Assembly (NCBI GenBank): GCA_005793295.1
Contig: SXSX01000106.1
Coordinates: 1 to 39,460, forward strand
Reading direction: 5' to 3'
DNA from: Burkholderiales bacterium
GTDB lineage: Bacteria; Pseudomonadota; Gammaproteobacteria; Burkholderiales; Burkholderiaceae_C
DNA: 39,460 nt
A model generated the notes under the pieces. That model saw nothing but the letters and a program-made list of their open reading frames with translations, did not search any database and was not told where the DNA came from. A program made the translations under genes and the position numbers. Shown here piece after piece: positions 24,697 to 33,194 of the stretch; position 1 is the first letter of the stretch; each line of letters starts with the position of its first letter.

Positions 24697-26490
24697 ATGC
24701 TCGATATTCGCGCTCCTTTGCAAGCCCACATTGCCCAATGCGTCGTGCAGCCCGGTGATGTTGTTATTGCGGGCCAATTGCTGATGGTCTTAGAGGCGAT
24801 GAAGATGGAACACGAAATTACCGCGCCTATGGATGGCGAGATTCGTGCGCTGCATTTTTCTGAGGGCGAGACTGTGGGAGAAAACGATGTCTTGGTGACT
24901 ATGCAGCGAAGTAACTCCTTTGCTAAGTCTGCTTTGAAAAATGAACCTGCCTCCACCGCTTCCACGCTTCGCGCCGACCTCAAACGTCTTCAAGCCCGAC
25001 TTGAACACACGCTAGACGTTAACCGCCCCGAAGCGGTTGCCAAACGCCACGCGCTTGGGCTTCGCACTGCGCGAGAAAATATTGCTGACCTGTGCGACGC
25101 AGACAGTTTTTCCGAATACGGCGCGCTGGCGGTTGCTGCGCAACGCCAACGCCGAACGGCCGACGATTTGGTTCGCAATACCCCAGCCGATGGGATGGTG
25201 ACAGGGATTGGCAGCATTCACGGCCAACGCTGCGCCATTCTTGCCTATGACGCCACGGTTTTGGCAGGCACGCAAGGCATGCGCAACCACCAAAAAACCG
25301 ACCGACTATTAGGCCTAGCGCTAGAGCACCAATTGCCGGTGGTACTTTTTGCCGAAGGCGGAGGCGGTCGCCCGGGCGATGTCGATATGCCCATTGTGGC
25401 GGGCTTGCATGTCACAACCTTTGCCAGTTTTGCCAAACTCAACGGCCAGGTTCCGGTCATCGGCATCACCACCGGGCGCTGCTTTGCCGGCAATGCGGCG
25501 CTTTTGGGGTGTTGCGATGTCATCATCGCCACGCGCTCCAGCAACATTGGAATGGGCGGCCCGGCCATGGTCGAAGGCGGAGGCTTGGGCGTTTTCAAGC
25601 CAGAGGACATTGGCCCGAGCCCGGTGCAACACGCCAACGGCGTCATCGACATCTTGGTGGAAGACGAAGCGCAGGCAGTTGCAGCAGCCAAAAAATACCT
25701 CGCTTTTTTTCATAGTGGCGCGTCTCAATGGCATGCTCCAGACGCAGAACTCCTGCGCAACGCAGTACCCGAGAACCGCTTACGGGTGTACGACAGTCTT
25801 GCGGCTGTACACGCTTTGGCCGATACCGACAGCGTCTTAAGTCTGCGCACTGGTTTTGGCATTGGGATTCACACCGCATTGGCGCGGATCGAAGGCCGCG
25901 CGGTGGGCATTCTCGCCAACAACCCTCAGCACTTGGGCGGGGCCATTGATGCTGACGCCGCCGACAAGGCCAGCCGCTTTTTGCAACTCTGTAACGCCCA
26001 TGGCCTGCCTTTGGTGAGCCTGGTCGATACGCCGGGCTTTATGGTGGGCCCTGACACCGAGGCGACCGCGCAGGTGCGCCACGTCAGCCGCATGTTTATT
26101 GCAGCCGCCCATTTGCGCGTTCCTTTTTTAAGCGTCGTTTTACGCAAAGGGTATGGCTTGGGCGCGATGGCCATGACAGCGGGCGGATTCCACGCGCCAC
26201 TGTGTACCGTGGCTTGGCCCAGTGCGGAGTTTGGGGCCATGGGCTTGGAAGGTGCCGTACGTTTGGGTTACAAAAAAGAGCTGGAAGCGCTTCCCGAGGG
26301 CCCACAACGCGATGCGCTGTTTGCCCAACTCCTGGCCCAGCACATTGAAAACGGCAGCGCCATTGCGATGGCGACTACGCTGGAGATTGACGCGGTGATT
26401 GACCCTGCTCAAACCCGCAAGTGGTTAGTACAGGGGCTCGCCTCAGGACGGCTCAAAGAGCTGCGCGGCGCCAGCATCGATAGCTGGTAA
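24697..26490 (+). CDS. Biotinyl-domain/carboxyltransferase fusion, acyl-CoA carboxylase subunit
   Basis: 597 residues. Residues 1-70 are a biotin carboxyl carrier domain with the biotinylation motif LEAMKMEHE (K36). After a linker (about 70-90), residues 90-597 are an acyl-CoA carboxyltransferase: FSEYGALAVAAQRQRRTADD, VLAGTQGMRNHQKTDRLLGL, FAEGGGGRPGD, the GNAALLGCCDVII oxyanion region, LGGAIDADAADKASRFLQLC, VDTPGFMVGPDTEATAQ and GYGLGAMAMTAGG. The family transfers carboxylate from biotin to acetyl-, propionyl-, methylcrotonyl- or similar acyl-CoA. The carrier is usually fused to biotin carboxylase; a carrier fused in front of the transferase is less common. No biotin carboxylase lies in the window. 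Divergent from the LPS operon; function with the aminotransferase not implied. Confidence 0.9.
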   Translation: MLDIRAPLQAHIAQCVVQPGDVVIAGQLLMVLEAMKMEHEITAPMDGEIRALHFSEGETVGENDVLVTMQRSNSFAKSALKNEPASTASTLRADLKRLQARLEHTLDVNRPEAVAKRHALGLRTARENIADLCDADSFSEYGALAVAAQRQRRTADDLVRNTPADGMVTGIGSIHGQRCAILAYDATVLAGTQGMRNHQKTDRLLGLALEHQLPVVLFAEGGGGRPGDVDMPIVAGLHVTTFASFAKLNGQVPVIGITTGRCFAGNAALLGCCDVIIATRSSNIGMGGPAMVEGGGLGVFKPEDIGPSPVQHANGVIDILVEDEAQAVAAAKKYLAFFHSGASQWHAPDAELLRNAVPENRLRVYDSLAAVHALADTDSVLSLRTGFGIGIHTALARIEGRAVGILANNPQHLGGAIDADAADKASRFLQLCNAHGLPLVSLVDTPGFMVGPDTEATAQVRHVSRMFIAAAHLRVPFLSVVLRKGYGLGAMAMTAGGFHAPLCTVAWPSAEFGAMGLEGAVRLGYKKELEALPEGPQRDALFAQLLAQHIENGSAIAMATTLEIDAVIDPAQTRKWLVQGLASGRLKELRGASIDSW

Positions 26491-26506
26491 TACTTAGACG
26501 CAGCTG

Positions 26507-27721
26507 TTACCTTTGGGTTGTGAGCCAACGCTCCAAACGTGCCACTCCATCTGTCAATCGCGCAAGGTCTTTAGATGCGAAACACCAGCGCAACCATGCC
26601 GCTGATTCTGGAGCAAACGCACTGCCTGGGGCCAAGCCCAGCCCCGCTTCAGTGACCAAGCGCTTGGCAGTGGCTAGCGAATCGGTATGGCCAGGGAGTT
26701 GAAAAAAAGCATACATCCCTCCCTTAGGGTTGGCTACTTGAACGCCCGGTAAGGTTTGCAGCGCGGGAATTAAGGTGTCGCGGCACGCTTTGAGGTGTTG
26801 GACCAAACGTGGTGTGACCTCTTCTCGGCGCTCTAAAGCCACGATGCCTGCGCGTTGGGTGAACACGCTGGCACACGAGGTGTTGAATTCAATGAGCTTG
26901 CCCATGGCTGCTTCCATGCTTGGCGGCATCACCAACCAACCCAAGCGCCAGCCTGTCATCAAATAGCTTTTTGAAAAACTATGTACCACCACCAAGCGGT
27001 CCTCGGGCGCTGCAAGGTCTAAGAAACTCGGAGCACAGCCGTTGCGGGTCGGCTCGTAATACAGGTTTTCATACACCTCGTCGGCCAAAATCCACGTCCC
27101 TGTTGTGCGGCAGTGTTGAAGAATGGCAGTTTGTTCTTCCCGGCTGAGTGTCCAACAGGTGGGGTTGTTGGGCGCGTTAACGATCAACAATTTGGTATGG
27201 GCTGAGATCTGAGATAACAGCTTAGGCAGGTCCAGTGTCCAAGCTCCCGCCTCACCCGCCAAACTGCTTTGCGTCTGCGCCGTCAAGGCAACGGTCCTCA
27301 GTTGTGCGCCCATGATCACAGCCTGCGCCGTCAGGTTGGGCCACACCGGCGTGACCGCCACCACTTCGTCACCCGCATCCACCAGCGCTTGCACCGCGAG
27401 CATCAAGGCATTCACGCCGCCGGCTGTCACTGCAATCCTCTGGGCTTGAATAGGGGCGTGGCCTTCAGGCGCTGTGTGCTTTTGGGTCATCGCTTGCGCA
27501 ATCGCTTCGCGCAGCTCAGGAAGGCCCAGGTTGTGGGCGTAAAACGTTTCGCCCCGCTGCAAGGAATCTATCGCCGCTTGGCGAATGAAGTCAGGTGTGA
27601 CTTCATCGCTTTCCCCAAACCAAAAAGCCAATACGTCTCTGCGCCCTAAACCGGCGTTGGCGACTTCCCGTATCTTGGATTCTTCAAGATTAAGGATGGC
27701 GCGACGCATAGACCCCGTCAA
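26507..27721 (-). CDS. PLP-dependent class I aminotransferase
   Basis: 404-residue fold-type I aminotransferase. Visible residues are the pyridine-ring Asp in ILADEVYENLYYE (D214), the phosphate/ring contacts in VNAPNNPTCW (185-190), the Schiff-base K251 in SFSKSYLMTGWRLGW and the substrate Arg in AWLRWCFA near the end. It resembles aspartate/aromatic aminotransferases of the AspC-like subgroup. The ATG overlaps the stop of the upstream Bug receptor gene (four bases), so both are one unit: uptake of an acid and transamination could be connected, but this is inference. It converges with the carboxylase gene, 16 bases apart. Confidence 0.92.
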   Translation of the reverse strand: MTGSMRRAILNLEESKIREVANAGLGRRDVLAFWFGESDEVTPDFIRQAAIDSLQRGETFYAHNLGLPELREAIAQAMTQKHTAPEGHAPIQAQRIAVTAGGVNALMLAVQALVDAGDEVVAVTPVWPNLTAQAVIMGAQLRTVALTAQTQSSLAGEAGAWTLDLPKLLSQISAHTKLLIVNAPNNPTCWTLSREEQTAILQHCRTTGTWILADEVYENLYYEPTRNGCAPSFLDLAAPEDRLVVVHSFSKSYLMTGWRLGWLVMPPSMEAAMGKLIEFNTSCASVFTQRAGIVALERREEVTPRLVQHLKACRDTLIPALQTLPGVQVANPKGGMYAFFQLPGHTDSLATAKRLVTEAGLGLAPGSAFAPESAAWLRWCFASKDLARLTDGVARLERWLTTQR

Positions 27722-28713
27722 TCTAATTTAGCGCCAGAGGCTTTGACAACCTTAGACCACTTGGCCAATTCTCCTTTGATAAAGCCATCAAACTGCGCTC
27801 CGGCCAAGTTCGGGAATTCTGCACCTTGGCTGGCCCAGGTTGCTTTGGCCTCGTCGGTCAGGCAGGCGCGGCGAATTTCTTCAGTGGCCCGCGTTTGGGC
27901 ATCAAGGGGTGTGGCCTTAGGTGCCCATATGCCATACCAGGTACTTACGGTGTAGTCAGGCAAGCCCAGTTCGGCTGAACAAGGCACATCAGGAAACGCC
28001 GCGTTGCGTTTGGCGCCTGACACCATCAAAGCCTTGATTCGGCCGCCTTTGATATGGGCAGCGGATGACCCCAGGCCATCGAACATCATGTCTACATTAC
28101 CCGCAATTAAATCTTGCAAGGCGGGGCCTGCGCCGCGGTAGGGAATGTGGGTGATGAAAGTTTTCGTTTGAAGCTTGAACAATTCGCCAGCCAAATGGTG
28201 CGAGGTTCCGCCGCCGGCAGATCCATAATTGAGTTTGCCGGGGTTTTTACGAACAAAGTCGAGGAACTCTTTGAAGTTGTTCACTGGAACTTTTTTGGGA
28301 TTCACCACCAAAATTTGAGGGACGCTGGCCACCAAAATCAGGGGCGAAAAATCACGCTCAATGTCGTAATCGAGCTTGGGATACATATACGGTGCAATCG
28401 TGTGGTGTACCGCGCCCATGAACAATGTGTAACCGTCTGGTGCTGCCTTAGCGGCAATGCCTGCGCCCAAGGTTCCTCCTGCGCCACCCTTGTTGTCAAT
28501 AATGAGCTGCTTTTCTGTCAGCCGCGCAAACTGCGCTGCCATAGGACGGGCAAAGGCGTCCGTGCCGCCGCCCGCAGGAAACGGAACCACCATGGTGACC
28601 GGCTTGGCTGGCCATGAGGCTTGTGCAAAGCTCGGAAGTGTCAGGCCAGTTGCGCCTGCTGCAGCCCATTGCAGCAGGCTGCGCCGCTGAAGCAAATTTT
28701 TGGAATTCAACAT
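27718..28713 (-). CDS. Bug/TctC-family periplasmic receptor, Tat-type signal
   Basis: 331-residue receptor. The leader LQRRSLLQWAAAGATGLTL has a twin arginine followed by a hydrophobic stretch and PSFAQA, so export through Tat is possible. The mature part opens KPVTMVVPFPAGGGTDAFAR, the Bug ligand loop, then LIIDNKGGAGGTLGAGIAAK, ITHIPYRGAGPALQDLIAG and FPDVPCSAELGLPDYTV. AGGAG precedes the ATG. No membrane partner genes lie nearby; the aminotransferase is translationally coupled downstream. Different from the other Bug receptor in leader type and loop residues, so a paralogue rather than a recent duplicate. Ligand unknown. Confidence 0.92.
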   Translation of the reverse strand: MLNSKNLLQRRSLLQWAAAGATGLTLPSFAQASWPAKPVTMVVPFPAGGGTDAFARPMAAQFARLTEKQLIIDNKGGAGGTLGAGIAAKAAPDGYTLFMGAVHHTIAPYMYPKLDYDIERDFSPLILVASVPQILVVNPKKVPVNNFKEFLDFVRKNPGKLNYGSAGGGTSHHLAGELFKLQTKTFITHIPYRGAGPALQDLIAGNVDMMFDGLGSSAAHIKGGRIKALMVSGAKRNAAFPDVPCSAELGLPDYTVSTWYGIWAPKATPLDAQTRATEEIRRACLTDEAKATWASQGAEFPNLAGAQFDGFIKGELAKWSKVVKASGAKLD

Positions 28714-28835
28714 AAGAAGTCTCTCCTCTTTATAAGATTGTGAACTGCCAGTCGCCTACGGGGATAAGGCGCTGCGCGTGCATCGTACCGCTATTTTTAA
28801 TAGCCGTTGCTCAAGTTGTTCGCTTCTCTTGGATA

Positions 28836-28919
28836 ATTGGTATCAGCGACCAATGGCGAGTTTGCTTTCGTTGGAATACCGAGGGCGCTTTTGATGTTGA
28901 AATTGTGGATTACCACTAA
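28836..28919 (+). pseudogene. C-terminal remnant of HigB toxin gene
   Basis: Reading 28836 in frame gives IGISDQWRVCFRW and then NTEGAFDVEIVDYH followed by a stop. This is the standard C-terminal end of RelE-superfamily HigB toxins (DQWRICFRW...VEIVDYH). The same frame upstream is open but reads a hydrophobic run with no HigB resemblance, and no ATG/GTG start with a Shine-Dalgarno is seen, so about the first 65 residues of the toxin are missing. The remnant ends ten bases before the antitoxin start, the normal higBA spacing. The reading is direct; loss by deletion is inferred. Confidence 0.7.
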
Positions 28920-28929
28920 AGGAATTGAA

Positions 28930-29229
28930 ATGAGACAGGTAGCTGCCGTCACCCCTGGTGAAATGCTTGAACAAGAATTTCTCAAACCATTGGGTTTATC
29001 CAAATACAAACTGGCGAAAGACCTTGGTATTCCCGCACAACGCATCGGCGATATCGTCGCAGGCAAGCGGGCCATCACCGCTGACACCGATCTGCGCTTA
29101 TGCCGGTATTTTGGGCTCAGCGATGGGTGGTGGTTGCGTGGTCAAGGCAATTACGACATGGCAGTAACCCGTGAAAAAATGGGCGAGGCATTGGAAAAAA
29201 TTCAGCGCTGCACTTTGCTGGCAGCTTAA
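28930..29229 (+). CDS. higA: HigA-family antitoxin (XRE-type DNA-binding protein)
   Basis: 99 residues from the ATG at 28930, supported by AAAGGAATTG just upstream; the frame is open from a TTG at 28837 but that part overlaps the toxin remnant. It shows the HigA/VapI pattern TPGEMLEQEFLKPLGLSKYK, then LAKDLGIPAQRIGDIVAGKR (helix-turn-helix), then ITADTDLRLCRYFGLSDGWW. In an intact system it would bind the toxin and repress its own promoter. Because only the tail of HigB remains, it now appears to be an orphan antitoxin that may act as a regulator or guard against another HigB. Followed by the FMN-binding gene, 22 bases apart. Confidence 0.9.
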   Translation: MRQVAAVTPGEMLEQEFLKPLGLSKYKLAKDLGIPAQRIGDIVAGKRAITADTDLRLCRYFGLSDGWWLRGQGNYDMAVTREKMGEALEKIQRCTLLAA

Positions 29230-29251
29230 AACCGTTTTAGAAGTTTAGAAA

Positions 29252-29716
29252 ATGATAGATGGAGCCGTCAAAAAGTCGATTCAGTCTAGCGTCTTATGCT
29301 GGTTGGCCACAGTAGATGCATCGGGGCAACCCCATGTTTCTCCCAAAGAGATTTTTGCGGCGGTAGATGAAACGCATGTGGTGATTGCCCATATTGCCTC
29401 GCCCCATACCGTGCGCAATATCGCCAGCCATCCAAAAGTTTGTTTGAGTTTTGTGGATGTATTTGTACAAAAAGGTTTCAAACTTCAAGGTCTCGCCCGC
29501 ATCGTCAAAGCTGCCGACCCCGAGTATTTAACATGGGCAGAACCCTTGCTGGTAATGGTTGAAGGCAAATTCAAAATTCCAAGTGCCATCGTGGTGGAAG
29601 TGCAAACCGTTGACCCGATCTTGGCACCCAGTTATCGGTTTTATCCAGAAGCCACGACAGAACACGACCAAATTGCCTCCGCCATGCGCCGATACGGGGT
29701 TCAACCCAGAGATTGA
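29252..29716 (+). CDS. Pyridoxamine 5'-phosphate oxidase-family FMN-binding split-barrel protein
   Basis: 154-residue soluble protein. The start VLCWLATVDASGQPHVSPKE is the beta-strand/FMN phosphate region of PNPOx-like split-barrel flavoproteins, and VVIAHIASPHTVRNIASHPK with VCLSFVDVFVQKGFKLQGLA continues the barrel. Members of this group include FMN- or F420-binding reductases and haem-utilisation-like proteins; true PdxH is longer and has a different C-terminus. It follows higA on the same strand. A redox or detoxification function is plausible but the substrate is unknown. Confidence 0.82.
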   Translation: MIDGAVKKSIQSSVLCWLATVDASGQPHVSPKEIFAAVDETHVVIAHIASPHTVRNIASHPKVCLSFVDVFVQKGFKLQGLARIVKAADPEYLTWAEPLLVMVEGKFKIPSAIVVEVQTVDPILAPSYRFYPEATTEHDQIASAMRRYGVQPRD

Positions 29717-29728
29717 ATCGGTGACGCT

Positions 29729-31255
29729 TTAAAACCGCGGCAAATCTGGGTGCTTGATTTGCCCACCGCGCACCAGCATCTTCCCGTACTCAGCGCAACG
29801 CTGCAGGGTCGGAATCACTTTGCCCGGGTTGAGCAAGGCACGGGGATCAAAGGCGTGTTTGATGGCAAGCATCTGGGCGTTTTCCTCGGCGGAGAACTGC
29901 ACGCACATGCTGTTGAGTTTTTCAACACCGACGCCGTGCTCGCCGGTCACGGTTCCGCCCATGGCGACACTGGTCTCTAAGATGTCGGCTCCGAAAAGTT
30001 CACAGCGGTGAAGTTGGTCCGGGTCGCTGGCATCGAACATGATCAACGGGTGTAAATTTCCGTCACCGGCGTGAAACACGTTGGCGCAACGAAGCTGGTA
30101 TTTCTTTTCCATTTCCCCAATCGCCAACAAAATATCAGCCAAGCGTTTGCGCGGAATGGTGCTGTCCATGCACATGTAATCGGGGCTGATGCGGCCCGAC
30201 GCTGGGAACGCGTTTTTGCGGCCACTCCAAAATTTCAAACGTTCTGCTTCCGATTGGCTGACAGCAATGGCGGTCGCGCCGTTTTGGCGCAAGACATCAC
30301 TCATGCGGCCGATTTCTTCTTCGACTTCTTCAGGCGTTCCGTCACTTTCGCACAGCAAAATCGCCGCAGCGTTCAGGTCATAGCCGGCGTGAACAAAATC
30401 CTCAACCGCGGCGGTCATGGGCTTGTCCATCATCTCCAAACCCGCAGGAATAATGCCTTCGGCGATTACCGCAGCCACCGCGTCCCCAGCTTTTCTTACA
30501 TCGTCGAAGCTCGCCATGATGCAGCGGGCGAGTTGCGGCTTAGGGACGAGTTTGACCAAGACTTCGGTGGTCACAGCCAACATGCCTTCGCTGCCGACGA
30601 CCAAGCTCATCAGGTCGTAGCCGGGCGTGTCTAAGGCCTCTGCGCCAAATTCAATCGGGTCGCCTTCCACCGTAAACCCCCGAACTTTCAAAATATTGTG
30701 CAGGGTTAAACCGTATTTCAGACAATGGACACCGCCGGAGTTTTCAGCAACGTTGCCACCGATCGTGCAGGCGATTTGGCTGCTGGGGTCGGGCGCGTAA
30801 TACAAGCCGTAGGACGCTGCGGCTTCGCTGATAGCGAGGTTGCGAACGCCGCATTGAACGAGCGCGGTCCGGCTACGGGCGTCGATTTTGACGATGCGGT
30901 TGAACTTTGCCAAGGACAAGGTCACGCCGCGGGCGTGGGGCATCGCCCCGCCCGACAAGCCCGTTCCTGCACCCCGAGCGACAACCGGCACGCGCAAGAC
31001 GTGGCAGGTTTGAAGTACGGCCCTCACCTGGGCTTCATCTTCTGGCAAAGCCACCACCAAAGGCCGCTGGCGATAAGCAGTTAAGCCGTCACACTCATAC
31101 GCGGTGGTGTCCTCAGTTTGGTACAGCAGGGCGTGGTAAGGTAAAACCTGGCGCAAGGCTTGCACAATCAGCGCCTGCAAAGCCGCTTTATCAAGCAGGT
31201 CGTGGCCTGTGGCTTGGGTGGCAGCACGGGCAGCAGAGGGAAGAGGGGCGTTCAT
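29729..31255 (-). CDS. glcD: FAD-linked oxidase, glycolate/D-lactate dehydrogenase subunit GlcD-like
   Basis: 508 residues from the ATG at 31255 (MNAPLPSAARAATQATGHDL); the frame is open to 31390 but the extra part has no family similarity. The FAD-binding PCMH domain covers about 70-250 (RAVLQTCHVLRVPVVARGAG, TGLSGGAMPHARGVTLSLAK, APDPSSQIACTIGGNVAENS). The C-terminal FAD-oxidase domain ends with NVFHAGDGNLHPLIMFDASD, GTVTGEHGVGVEKLNSM and DPRALLNPGKVIP, typical of GlcD. It would oxidise glycolate or D-lactate to glyoxylate or pyruvate, passing electrons to partners GlcE/GlcF. Those partners are not in the window; the downstream side is an oppositely oriented gene, so it is separate here. 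Confidence 0.92.
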   Translation of the reverse strand: MNAPLPSAARAATQATGHDLLDKAALQALIVQALRQVLPYHALLYQTEDTTAYECDGLTAYRQRPLVVALPEDEAQVRAVLQTCHVLRVPVVARGAGTGLSGGAMPHARGVTLSLAKFNRIVKIDARSRTALVQCGVRNLAISEAAASYGLYYAPDPSSQIACTIGGNVAENSGGVHCLKYGLTLHNILKVRGFTVEGDPIEFGAEALDTPGYDLMSLVVGSEGMLAVTTEVLVKLVPKPQLARCIMASFDDVRKAGDAVAAVIAEGIIPAGLEMMDKPMTAAVEDFVHAGYDLNAAAILLCESDGTPEEVEEEIGRMSDVLRQNGATAIAVSQSEAERLKFWSGRKNAFPASGRISPDYMCMDSTIPRKRLADILLAIGEMEKKYQLRCANVFHAGDGNLHPLIMFDASDPDQLHRCELFGADILETSVAMGGTVTGEHGVGVEKLNSMCVQFSAEENAQMLAIKHAFDPRALLNPGKVIPTLQRCAEYGKMLVRGGQIKHPDLPRF

Positions 31256-31358
31256 TGGCTTTACTGTAAAGGAACTCGGCCCGGTAGTGCGTGAAGAATC
31301 TTTCAGCGCTGCGTGAAATTGAGGGCTTGAAGGTGCGCCCGGCGGACGCCAGGCTTGT

Positions 31359-32246
31359 CTAAGCCAACACTTGTTTGAGCCATTCGGCAAAGGCGGCGCA
31401 CTCCCAGCGGTCCATCATTCCAGTGCGCCAGCACAGGTAATGGGCGTGGGGGCTCGGTACATTGGTGACAAAAGGCGCACTGCTGCCTAAGCGAACTAGC
31501 GAGCCGTTGTCCAACCAAGGAGCGCCCAACTTCAGGCGCACCAGCGCCACGCCCATGCCTGCAGCCGCGCCGTCGCACATCAGCCCAATGTCATTGAACT
31601 GCGATCCATCCACTGGCTCGGGCCAATCCAAACCGTTGGCAGCAAACCAGCTGCGCCAAGGCTCCAAAGGGCTGCGCAACAAAGCCACCCGCTCTAAATC
31701 TTGGGCTGTCTCAAACGGGCCGTGTTCGCGCACAAAGGTGGGCGAGGCCAAGGGCGTGATGACGTCTTTGGTTAAACACACAAACTCCAAGTCGGCGTAG
31801 CGCCCTGCGCCAAAGCGCACGGTAAGGTCTGCATCTTCGGCAACCACGTCTAACAAAGGAATAGAGACCTGCATGGTCACATCAATTTCCGGATAGGCTT
31901 CGGTGAACTCGCGCAAGCGGGGAATCACAATCGAGCGGGCAAAGGTGGGGGTGACTGCCAAGCGCAGCTTGCGCTTGGCAGAGACTGCACTGGCACTGGG
32001 GAATTTTTGCAAAATCGCCAAACCTTCGCGCACATGGGCGAGGTATTCGCTGCCCTCGGTCGTCAGAGAAAAGTCCGCCCGACCAAACAGTTTGGTGCCA
32101 ATAATTTGCTCCAACTGGCGTACCCGGTGACTCACCGCGCTCGGGGTGACAAACAATTCTTCCGAGGCTTGGGTCACGCTGCGCAAACGCGCCAGCGCCT
32201 CAAAGGTTAGCAGGCATTGGATAGGGGGAATGCGGGCAAGGCTCAT
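31359..32246 (-). CDS. LysR-family transcriptional regulator (GcvA-like)
   Basis: 295 residues from the ATG at 32246 (MSLARIPPIQCLLTFEALAR). The N-terminal winged helix-turn-helix reads RLRSVTQASEELFVTPSAVS, then HRVRQLEQIIGTKLFGR. The effector domain (about 93-295) opens LRLAVTPTFARSIVIPRLRE and has RSPLEPWRSWFAANG, the GcvA-like pattern. It lies upstream of glcD on the same strand (103-base gap) and divergent from psd, so glcD is the likely target; this is positional inference. An upstream ATG at 32276 is possible but adds residues not typical of the family. Confidence 0.92.
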   Translation of the reverse strand: MSLARIPPIQCLLTFEALARLRSVTQASEELFVTPSAVSHRVRQLEQIIGTKLFGRADFSLTTEGSEYLAHVREGLAILQKFPSASAVSAKRKLRLAVTPTFARSIVIPRLREFTEAYPEIDVTMQVSIPLLDVVAEDADLTVRFGAGRYADLEFVCLTKDVITPLASPTFVREHGPFETAQDLERVALLRSPLEPWRSWFAANGLDWPEPVDGSQFNDIGLMCDGAAAGMGVALVRLKLGAPWLDNGSLVRLGSSAPFVTNVPSPHAHYLCWRTGMMDRWECAAFAEWLKQVLA

Positions 32247-32255
32247 AGCGCTCAC

Positions 32256-32261
32256 TATAAT
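32256..32261 (+). promoter_or_regulatory. Possible -10 element for psd
   Basis: TATAAT is an exact -10 match in the 82-base gap between the LysR-family and psd starts, 68 bases before the psd GTG. No convincing -35 lies 17 bases upstream, and the same bases read as TTATAG on the other strand. Confidence 0.3.
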
Positions 32262-32328
32262 TCGCGACCCTTGCAAATACAGGGGCTTTGCATGTTTATT
32301 TTGCCTCTTTCATCCAACCGGAGTTGCT

Positions 32329-33174
32329 GTGTCTGATTTCATCGCGGTGTTTCCGCAGTACCTCCTGCCCAAACGAGCGCTCACCGTCTTTGGCGGTTGG
32401 GTCGCCACCCGCCGCTGGGGCAAAGCAACTACTTGCTTGATTGCGTGGTTTGTCAAACGCTACGACGTCAATATGAACGAAGCAGCCAATACGGATCTGG
32501 CAAGCTACACCAGCTTTAACGACTTTTTTATCCGCGCTTTGCGCCCGGGTGTGCGGCCGCTGGCCAATGCCCCCTTCGTCTGCCCGGTAGACGGGGCGAT
32601 CAGCCAGTTTGGCGCCATCCAAGCCGACCAAATTTTTCAAGCCAAGGGCCATGCCTACAGCACGACTGCGCTGGTCGGCGGGGATAAGGCGCTAGCCTCC
32701 GAGTTTCTTGACGGCAGTTTTGCCACGCTGTACTTGAGCCCGCGCGATTACCACCGCATCCACATGCCCTGTGCAGGCAGGCTTCGCAGCATGGTCTATG
32801 TGCCCGGCGACCTGTTCTCTGTCAACCCCAAAACTGCGCGGGGGGTGCCGGGTTTGTTTGCGCGAAACGAGCGCGTGGTGTGTGTCTTCGACACCGAATT
32901 TGGGCCTCTGGTAATGGCCTTGGTGGGGGCGACCGTGGTCGGCAGCATGGCCACCGTCTGGCACGGCGTCGTCAACCCGCCGCGCTTACCGCAGGTCACA
33001 AAATGGCATTACGACGAGAGCGACATTACCCTTTTGCGAGGCGAAGAGCTAGGACGCTTTCTCTTAGGCTCCACCGTGGTGATGCTTTTTTCCAAAGGCG
33101 CTTTGGATTGGAACGCAAAATGGCAAGCCACGTTACCGGTGCGCATGGGCGAGGCCATGGCGCAAGCCCAGTAG
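32329..33174 (+). CDS. psd: Phosphatidylserine decarboxylase proenzyme
   Basis: 281 residues from a GTG start with CGGAG five bases upstream; the frame is open to 32146 but the extension overlaps the divergent LysR gene. The enzyme makes phosphatidylethanolamine at the inner membrane. Visible marks are the catalytic Asp in CPVDGAISQFG, the SPRDYHRIHMPCAG segment with the active His, SVNPKTARGVPGLFARNERV, and the LGST self-cleavage motif (G247-S248), where serine becomes the pyruvoyl group. Cleavage would give a large beta and a 34-residue alpha chain. Length is normal for this type. Confidence 0.96.
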   Translation: MSDFIAVFPQYLLPKRALTVFGGWVATRRWGKATTCLIAWFVKRYDVNMNEAANTDLASYTSFNDFFIRALRPGVRPLANAPFVCPVDGAISQFGAIQADQIFQAKGHAYSTTALVGGDKALASEFLDGSFATLYLSPRDYHRIHMPCAGRLRSMVYVPGDLFSVNPKTARGVPGLFARNERVVCVFDTEFGPLVMALVGATVVGSMATVWHGVVNPPRLPQVTKWHYDESDITLLRGEELGRFLLGSTVVMLFSKGALDWNAKWQATLPVRMGEAMAQAQ

Positions 33175-33194
33175 AGCAGCCGATCAAACCCGTT

